37,566 nucleotides of DNA from Robiginitalea sp. (lineage in GTDB: Bacteria; Bacteroidota; Bacteroidia; Flavobacteriales; Flavobacteriaceae), in assembly GCA_024638915.1 (NCBI GenBank), contig JAHEJJ010000029.1:1613-39178 (forward strand). The letters run 5' to 3'. Numbering within the stretch: position 1 is the first letter of the stretch; every line of letters starts with the position of its first letter. A program made the position numbers and the translations under genes. This document shows, piece by piece, positions 32,866-37,566 of this stretch. The notes beneath the pieces are model-generated. The model searched no databases. It worked only from the letters and a program-made list of their open reading frames with translations, and was not told where the DNA came from.

Positions 32866-33393
32866 ATGAATTTTCCAGAACACTACCTGCAGAATATCAC
32901 AGGTGAATTGAAGCGTTACAAATCGCTGGGCGATCGTTGTTTTGTACAACTCAGTGATGATGATATCCATAGGTGCTTTGCTGATGAAAGTAACAGCATT
33001 GCCATTATAGTGAAGCATATGGTGGGTAATATGCTGAGCAGGTGGACCAATTTTCTGACCGAGGATGGGGAGAAGTCCTGGAGGCACCGCGATACGGAAT
33101 TTGAAGACCCCTATACTTCCCTAAGCGATATGATCGAAGCCTGGGAAAGAGGCTGGCAATGTGTCTTTGATGCCCTGAACACAATCGACAATACGAACTT
33201 TTACAAGAAAGTACTAATCCGTAATGAGGAGCATAGTATTCCCGAAGCTCTTAACCGGCAGCTTGCGCACTATGCCTATCACACCGGCCAGATTGTATGG
33301 GTGTCGAAAAATATCAAAGGAGCTGCATGGGAGTCCCTGACCATCCCAAAAGGAAAATCGGAAGATTTTAACAAATCTATGTTCCGAAAATAA
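32866..33393 (+). CDS. DinB-like DUF1572 protein
   Basis: A 175-residue four-helix DinB-superfamily protein from ATG at 32866 (a longer start at TTG 32848, abutting the msrB stop, is less likely). Possible metal-binding His residues are in IAIIVKHMVGNM and LAHYAYHTGQIVWVSKN, which match the His triad placement of this superfamily. Proteins of this group are often annotated as DUF1572 and may use mycothiol- or bacillithiol-like cofactors; the reaction is unknown. It lies in the msrB transcription unit, suggesting a stress-linked role, but that is inference. Confidence 0.85.
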   Translation: MNFPEHYLQNITGELKRYKSLGDRCFVQLSDDDIHRCFADESNSIAIIVKHMVGNMLSRWTNFLTEDGEKSWRHRDTEFEDPYTSLSDMIEAWERGWQCVFDALNTIDNTNFYKKVLIRNEEHSIPEALNRQLAHYAYHTGQIVWVSKNIKGAAWESLTIPKGKSEDFNKSMFRK

Positions 33394-33475
33394 GTTGGTT
33401 CGTCATTCAGGCACGATCCGTGGTTGGATGATGAAAGGAATTAGTGGTCAGCTATGGGCTTTCGGTCTTGTTTTG

Positions 33476-33483
33476 TACCTTTG
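33476..33483 (+). promoter_or_regulatory. Putative -7 box for lpdA
   Basis: TACCTTTG exactly matches TAnnTTTG, 34 bases before the lpdA ATG. A convincing -33 TTG at 17-23 bases upstream is not found. Confidence 0.5.
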
Positions 33484-33517
33484 CTACTTCGAATTTTAAA
33501 AATCAAAAACTACATAG

Positions 33518-34909
33518 ATGAGCCATTTTGATGTTATAGTTTTGGGCAGTGGCCCGGGAGGTTATGTTACCGCTATAAGAGCCTCACAACTGGGCTTAAA
33601 AACGGCAATTATTGAAAAAGAAAGCCTGGGTGGGGTATGCCTGAACTGGGGTTGCATCCCTACAAAAGCATTGTTGAAATCAGCCCAGGTTTTTGAATAC
33701 CTCAAACATGCAGGAGACTATGGTCTGGTAGTAGATGGAGCCGACAAAGACTTCGACGCCGTGGTAAAGCGAAGTCGAGGTGTCGCCGATGGAATGAGCA
33801 AAGGCGTTCAGTTTTTGATGAAAAAAAACAAGATCGAAGTGATCAATGGCTACGGAAAGGTAAAACAGGGTAAAAAGATCTCGGTAAAGGGCGATGACGG
33901 CAAAGAAACCGAACATAGTGCAGACCATATAATCATAGCTACCGGAGCCCGCAGCAGGGAACTACCAAGTTTGCCACAGGACGGAAAAAAAGTCATCGGT
34001 TACAGGGAAGCGATGACACTTGAGAAACAACCCGAAAAAATGATCGTGGTAGGTAGTGGCGCTATTGGAATAGAATTTGCCTATTTCTACAATGCCATGG
34101 GTACCGAAGTAACCGTGGTTGAATTCTTACCCAACATCGTACCGGTGGAAGATGAAGAAGTCTCAAAACAACTCGAAAGAATTTTTAAAAAAGCAGGTGT
34201 AAAGATCATGACCTCTTCAGAGGTTACCAAGGTAGAAACGGATGAACAAGGTGTAAAAGCAACTGTTAAAACCCCAAAAGGTGAACAAGAGCTAGAGGCC
34301 GATATTGTGCTTTCCGCCGTAGGGATCAAGACCAATATCGAAAATATCGGCCTGGAAGAGGTTGGAATAGCCACAGACCGGGATAAAATTGTGGTCAACG
34401 ATTATTATCAGACCAATATTCCGGGATACTATGCCATAGGTGACGTTACCCCGGGACCGGCGCTGGCACATGTAGCTTCAGCTGAAGGTATCCTTTGTGT
34501 TGAGAAGATAGCCGGTATGCATGTTGAGCCACTCGATTACGGCAATATTCCCGGATGCACCTATTGTGTTCCGGAAGTGGCGTCTGTCGGTATGACCGAA
34601 AAAGCGGCCCGGGAAAAAGGACATGACATAAAAGTTGGAAAATTCCCATTCTCTGCCAGCGGAAAGGCACAAGCTGCCGGTACGGCCGATGGATTTGTAA
34701 AAGTTATCTTCGATGCGAAATACGGTGAATGGCTGGGATGTCATATGATCGGTGCTGGAGTTACCGATATGATCGCCGAAGCCGTAGTTGGCCGGAAGCT
34801 GGAAACAACGGGGCACGAAATCCTTAAAGCAGTTCACCCACATCCAACCATGAGCGAGGCGGTGATGGAGGCTGTGGCCGCGGCCTATGATGAAGTGATC
34901 CATCTTTAA
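33518..34909 (+). CDS. lpdA: Dihydrolipoyl dehydrogenase
   Basis: A 463-residue E3 flavoprotein, normal length. FAD site IVLGSGPGGYVTAIRA, redox-active disulfide GGVCLNWGCIPTKALL at residues 39-54, NAD-binding GSGAIGIEFAYFY, and the C-terminal dimer His-Glu motif HPHPTMSEAV are all present. It reoxidises dihydrolipoamide for 2-oxo acid dehydrogenase complexes in the cytoplasm. Start ATG at 33518 has a typical A-rich leader. No E1/E2 gene is adjacent, so the enzyme may serve several complexes. Confidence 0.98.
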   Translation: MSHFDVIVLGSGPGGYVTAIRASQLGLKTAIIEKESLGGVCLNWGCIPTKALLKSAQVFEYLKHAGDYGLVVDGADKDFDAVVKRSRGVADGMSKGVQFLMKKNKIEVINGYGKVKQGKKISVKGDDGKETEHSADHIIIATGARSRELPSLPQDGKKVIGYREAMTLEKQPEKMIVVGSGAIGIEFAYFYNAMGTEVTVVEFLPNIVPVEDEEVSKQLERIFKKAGVKIMTSSEVTKVETDEQGVKATVKTPKGEQELEADIVLSAVGIKTNIENIGLEEVGIATDRDKIVVNDYYQTNIPGYYAIGDVTPGPALAHVASAEGILCVEKIAGMHVEPLDYGNIPGCTYCVPEVASVGMTEKAAREKGHDIKVGKFPFSASGKAQAAGTADGFVKVIFDAKYGEWLGCHMIGAGVTDMIAEAVVGRKLETTGHEILKAVHPHPTMSEAVMEAVAAAYDEVIHL

Positions 34910-34929
34910 TCCAATCGGAGTTATTAATT

Positions 34930-35211
34930 GTGCTACAACTCTTCAGAATCACCGCGATATTAGAAGGCCTCTCATATCTGGCCTTATTCGGCTTTAGTAT
35001 GCCGCTGAAATATTGGGCCGGACTTCCACAGTATAATATCTACATAGGGTATGTGCACGGATTCCTGTTCCTGGCCTATGTAGGCCTTGCCATAGTATTT
35101 TTTGTGCAAAAGAATCAAAAGTGGGATCAATTGGTCCGACTTATTCTGGCCTCATTGCTGCCATTCGGAACATTCTATATTGAGGAGCGGTATTTAAGGC
35201 ATTCTGAATGA
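34930..35211 (+). CDS. DUF3817 small membrane protein
   Basis: A 93-residue protein with about three hydrophobic helices. FRITAILEGLSYLALFGFSM with the following MPLKYWAG and YIGYVHGFLFLAYV are characteristic of DUF3817 integral-membrane proteins. The start is GTG at 34930, 20 bases after the lpdA stop, and its stop overlaps the next gene start by four bases (ATGA). Function is unknown. Confidence 0.88.
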   Translation: MLQLFRITAILEGLSYLALFGFSMPLKYWAGLPQYNIYIGYVHGFLFLAYVGLAIVFFVQKNQKWDQLVRLILASLLPFGTFYIEERYLRHSE

Positions 35212-35918
35212 ACAGGAACTTCCTTTTTATTCTGTGTCTGGTAATTTTCATCGGATGTTCTTCAACACATACGGCCAAATCCAAAAAACAAGAAATCTCA
35301 CAACTTCCCAAAATGGTAAAGTGTAGGGAAACTCCTGAGGTATTCGATACTATTGCGCCAATCTACAGGCTGAATGGCAGACTATCGATGGCTTATGCAC
35401 ATACATATAATTCGATTAGATCTAGAGGCGATTCTACCTTAAGGGAGCAGATCCGTCGCAAAAATGCCAGAATAGCACGCCTTGTTGTTCAAAAAGTATT
35501 TCCAGACATCGAATTGGCAGAAGACCAGGGATTCCAAAACAAAAACTACAAGGAAGTGGCTCTTAATCTGGCCAGGATACATCAATGCTTGCCTTTCCTT
35601 ACCACTGGATCTATTGCAACGATGGATCCGCATTCGGGCAATAACAAAAAACGCCCACCTGGAGAAAAAAAATTAATGGCCGCTTACAGCAGTATTGATA
35701 ATTTAACAGTTACCAGCAATTCTGAACTACAGCTTTTTATACGAATTCGATCATTTTTAAGCGAAGGCTCTTCTTCGAACAGGTTGTTTATATATGTTTT
35801 CAACACAACTACCCATCGTATCCCTTATTATGACGAACTGGAATATTATTGTGATATCAGGGATGAGGAAGCCCTGGTTAAGGTTCTTTACTACGCTCTT
35901 GAAAAGATAAAAGCATAG
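35208..35918 (+). CDS. Uncharacterised lipoprotein
   Basis: A 236-residue predicted lipoprotein: signal peptide to the lipobox VIFIGC at about residue 17, then a Ser/Lys-rich linker. The rest is mixed alpha/beta with helices such as STLREQIRRKNARIARLVVQ and NYKEVALNLARIH, and no motif that I recognise. The ATG at 35208 lies inside the DUF3817 stop (ATGA), so the two are translated together. Its composition is somewhat richer in A/T than its neighbours. Function unknown; outer-membrane anchoring is likely but not shown. Confidence 0.75.
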   Translation: MNRNFLFILCLVIFIGCSSTHTAKSKKQEISQLPKMVKCRETPEVFDTIAPIYRLNGRLSMAYAHTYNSIRSRGDSTLREQIRRKNARIARLVVQKVFPDIELAEDQGFQNKNYKEVALNLARIHQCLPFLTTGSIATMDPHSGNNKKRPPGEKKLMAAYSSIDNLTVTSNSELQLFIRIRSFLSEGSSSNRLFIYVFNTTTHRIPYYDELEYYCDIRDEEALVKVLYYALEKIKA

Positions 35919-35922
35919 GGAG

Positions 35923-35948
35923 TTCCCGTGATGAAAATACGGGAGTAA
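35923..35948. terminator. Weak bidirectional hairpin between lipoprotein gene and aroQ
   Basis: TTCCCGT pairs with ACGGGAG (35923-35929 and 35939-35945), including one G-T pair, with a nine-base loop. T-richness after the stem is modest on both strands. It lies between the two convergent stops. Confidence 0.45.
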
Positions 35949-35950
35949 TT

Positions 35951-36370
35951 CTAGTCTTGCACGAAACTCTGTATCGCCAACTCATAACTCTTCAATCCAA
36001 ATCCGAGAATAACGCCCTTTGCACCCGGTGATATATAGGATATATGACGATAGTCTTCGCGTTTCATCGTATTGGAAATATGCACCTCAACAACAGCAGC
36101 CTCGATAGCTTTTACGGCATCACCAATACCTACAGAAGTATGGGTGTAGGAGGCAGCATTTAAAATGATTCCATCATATGAGAAACCTGTTTCCTGTAAT
36201 TTATCGATAATCTCCCCTTCGATGTTAGATTGGAAATATACCAGATCTACTTGCGGGAATTTCGTCTTTAAGGTTTTGAAAAAAGCCTCAAAACTCATGC
36301 TGCCATATACTTCAGGCTCTCGTTTCCCCAAAAGATTTAGATTGGGTCCATTGATGATGATGATCTTCAT
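35951..36370 (-). CDS. aroQ: 3-dehydroquinate dehydratase, type II
   Basis: A 139-residue type II dehydroquinase of the shikimate pathway. IIIINGPNLNLLGKREPEVYG is the conserved start with the catalytic Tyr and Arg nearby; LNAASYTHTSVGIGDAV (Asn), VEVHISNTM and the C-terminal ILGFGLKSYELAI are also standard. ATG at 36370 is only four bases from the -7 box TACATTTG (36382-36375), so the mRNA may be leaderless or nearly so. It is the enzyme that acts after dehydroquinate synthase, but the DHQS-like EboD in this window lies far away and is unlikely to be its partner. Confidence 0.97.
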   Translation of the reverse strand: MKIIIINGPNLNLLGKREPEVYGSMSFEAFFKTLKTKFPQVDLVYFQSNIEGEIIDKLQETGFSYDGIILNAASYTHTSVGIGDAVKAIEAAVVEVHISNTMKREDYRHISYISPGAKGVILGFGLKSYELAIQSFVQD

Positions 36371-36374
36371 AACC

Positions 36375-36382
36375 CAAATGTA
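36375..36382 (-). promoter_or_regulatory. Putative -7 box for aroQ
   Basis: On the minus strand this is TACATTTG, an exact TAnnTTTG match, ending four bases before the aroQ ATG. No clear TTG is found at the usual -33 spacing. Confidence 0.4.
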
Positions 36383-36436
36383 GTAAAATGAAAAATTCCT
36401 GGAAAAGTAATATTAGCGACACCCCTAAGGTTTACA

Positions 36437-36964
36437 CTAAGACCGGAAACGCGATAGTCTGTTTTTCGATGGGATAGTGAATAGCAGTCCTACAGTTACC
36501 GAAGACCAATTAGAGCCCTCCAGGCTGATGTACGTATAAGACAGGTTCAGCTCGGTAAAAGTGCCGAAGAGATAACCGATGAGCGGCCTAACATAGGCCC
36601 CGCCATCATTACCGTCGTTGATACCCAACGCATAACCTCCTTCAGCACCCACCGTAAATGAATTGGAAGGCCAAATTCTTACAGAGGCCGCTGCGGGTAT
36701 AAATTGGACGTTCGGAAGGTCGATCAGTTCACTACCTGTATCGAATTTATCGGTAAAGCCGTTGATAAATCCACTGGCAATTCCCAGGTCGACTACCTCG
36801 CCCATAGCCCACATATATCCTATATCGGCAGCTACGATCAAGCTTAGCTGGTCATCAAAATCTCCGATGGGAATCCCTCCCTGGAGCCCGATCTTGAAGC
36901 CTTCCTGGGCTACCAGACCGGAAGAAAAAAGTGCGAAAAGTAAAACGGGCAATAATTTTTTCAT
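36437..36964 (-). CDS. Outer-membrane beta-barrel-type protein
   Basis: A 175-residue exported protein with a signal peptide (MKKLLPVLLFALFSSGLVAQ, cleavage near AQ-EG). The body has alternating hydrophobic/polar beta strands: GFKIGLQGGIPIGDF, LIVAADIGYMW, FTVGAEGGYALGIN and ELNLSYTYISLEG, typical of small beta-barrel proteins of the OmpW/PorT-like type. It ends in a short basic tail (SKNRLSRFRS) rather than the usual aromatic residue, which is odd for a barrel. Function unknown. It lies upstream of aroQ with 66 bases between. Confidence 0.8.
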   Translation of the reverse strand: MKKLLPVLLFALFSSGLVAQEGFKIGLQGGIPIGDFDDQLSLIVAADIGYMWAMGEVVDLGIASGFINGFTDKFDTGSELIDLPNVQFIPAAASVRIWPSNSFTVGAEGGYALGINDGNDGGAYVRPLIGYLFGTFTELNLSYTYISLEGSNWSSVTVGLLFTIPSKNRLSRFRS

Positions 36965-37168
36965 GCGTATTGGTTTTGAATATGTAACGTTTAAATATGT
37001 CTGCTAGTCTTGCTCAACCCTTTTTTTTGTTGTAAAATCCTAAGGAATAGTTGTAGAAAGGCATAAGGACTGGATGTAGATCCGCCCTCCAATGCCTTAA
37101 TTTGGGGTATTTCACCCTAAAATTCGATCACTTATTACAGGGGACTGACTGTAACATGGTATAAGTCC

Positions 37169-37197
37169 AAAAAAAAGCGGGAATCATCCCGCTTTTA
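37169..37197 (-). terminator. Intrinsic terminator downstream of the right-edge gene
   Basis: AAAAGCGGGA and TCCCGCTTTT (37173-37182 and 37187-37196) form a ten-base-pair stem with a four-base loop. On the minus strand it is followed by a T run (complement of the A run at 37170-37177), 15 or so bases after the stop of the partial gene. Confidence 0.88.
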
Positions 37198-37212
37198 ATT
37201 CAATATTATTTT

Positions 37213-37566
37213 TTATTGCCAGAGATAGCGAATGCCGAGACCAAACCGCGCTGCTTCAGATCCTTGGTCAAAACTGATGTACGGACGCCAGTCGAAAGTA
37301 AAGCCCAACGGCACTCCATTGATTTTATAGTCAAGACCCACTAAAGGCCGCAAACCAACGTCCGAATCGCCATCGGCGAAGAGTATGCCCAAACCTCCAC
37401 CTGCATACCATTGTAAGTTATCTGCTCCGGAAAATCCTCCGTGGTATCCATACAGGATATTCACACCGGTAATGTCTCCAAAAAGCAGCTCACCTTGAAG
37501 CGCGTGATGCTGGCTCAAAAAATACTTTCCTGAGAAGCCTACCAGGGTCTCGCCATCACCAAGGTC
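37213..37566 (-). CDS. Outer-membrane beta-barrel-type protein, partial (N-terminus beyond window)
   Basis: The C-terminal 117 residues of an exported beta-barrel-type protein; the frame stays open to the window edge, so the true start is outside. Strands alternate, e.g. VNILYGYHGGF, LQWYAGGGLGILF, VGLRPLVGLDYKI and PLGFTFDWRPYISF, and the end RFGLGIRYLW ends close to an aromatic residue, as outer-membrane proteins do. Similar in style to the barrel at 36437-36964 but not an obvious duplicate. Function unknown. It is followed by a strong terminator. Confidence 0.8.
   Translation of the reverse strand, partial: DLGDGETLVGFSGKYFLSQHHALQGELLFGDITGVNILYGYHGGFSGADNLQWYAGGGLGILFADGDSDVGLRPLVGLDYKINGVPLGFTFDWRPYISFDQGSEAARFGLGIRYLWQ

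Overview
This window looks like a chromosomal segment of a marine-type member of the Flavobacteriaceae (Bacteroidota). Three things point there. The proteins are typical of that family: a long Lon beginning with a flavobacterial N-terminus, an S1 protein with an acidic N-terminus, GIN-domain and DUF4097 proteins, and the GlgE glucan pathway. Start codons are preceded by A-rich stretches rather than Shine-Dalgarno motifs. Several promoter-like sites fit the Bacteroidota -7 consensus TAnnTTTG. There are no rRNA or tRNA genes, CRISPR arrays, phage genes or transposases that I can see. Gene density is high and most genes are housekeeping. The genus cannot be fixed from the sequence alone.

Layout. 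(1) 1-4606, minus strand: an ebo cluster, eboA-eboB-eboC-eboD-eboE in transcription order, with eboE running off the left edge. It starts from a recognisable promoter and shares a divergent intergenic region with miaE (4755-5336, plus). (2) 5352-12000, minus strand: ppk1, a SixA-like phosphatase, pdxH, rnz, then pyrB and pyrR with a small conserved protein. A frameshifted four-helix-bundle (S23-type) gene flanked by inverted heptad repeats sits between rnz and the rest and looks like an inserted cassette. (3) 12147-17945: rpsA, a BON-LysM protein, cmk and lon. (4) 18143-21094, plus strand: an ECF sigma factor, a membrane-anchored putative anti-sigma factor, a DUF4097 beta-repeat protein and a GIN-domain protein, read as a single envelope-response operon that ends in a strong terminator. 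(5) 21135-31445, minus strand: glgE, maltokinase, glgB, a GH31 glucosidase, an M48 lipoprotein peptidase and a UMF1-type MFS transporter. This is a glycogen/alpha-glucan module built on maltose-1-phosphate, without treS nearby. (6) 31655-35918, plus strand: a collagen-like lipoprotein, msrB, a DinB/DUF1572 protein, lpdA, a DUF3817 membrane protein and an unknown lipoprotein. (7) 35951-37566, minus strand: aroQ and two beta-barrel-type proteins, the last truncated by the window edge.

What works together. The Ebo proteins are known in other bacteria as a set needed to move or process a secreted metabolite; no obvious biosynthetic partner lies in the window, so the cargo is unknown. GlgE, Mak and GlgB form three of the four steps of the GlgE pathway. 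The sigma, anti-sigma, DUF4097 and GIN genes overlap or nearly abut, so they are probably co-expressed. The most noteworthy items are the ebo cluster, the sigma-linked repeat-protein operon, the broken four-helix cassette with its flanking repeats, the treS-less GlgE operon, and a terminator-like hairpin placed directly against the start codon of the MFS gene.
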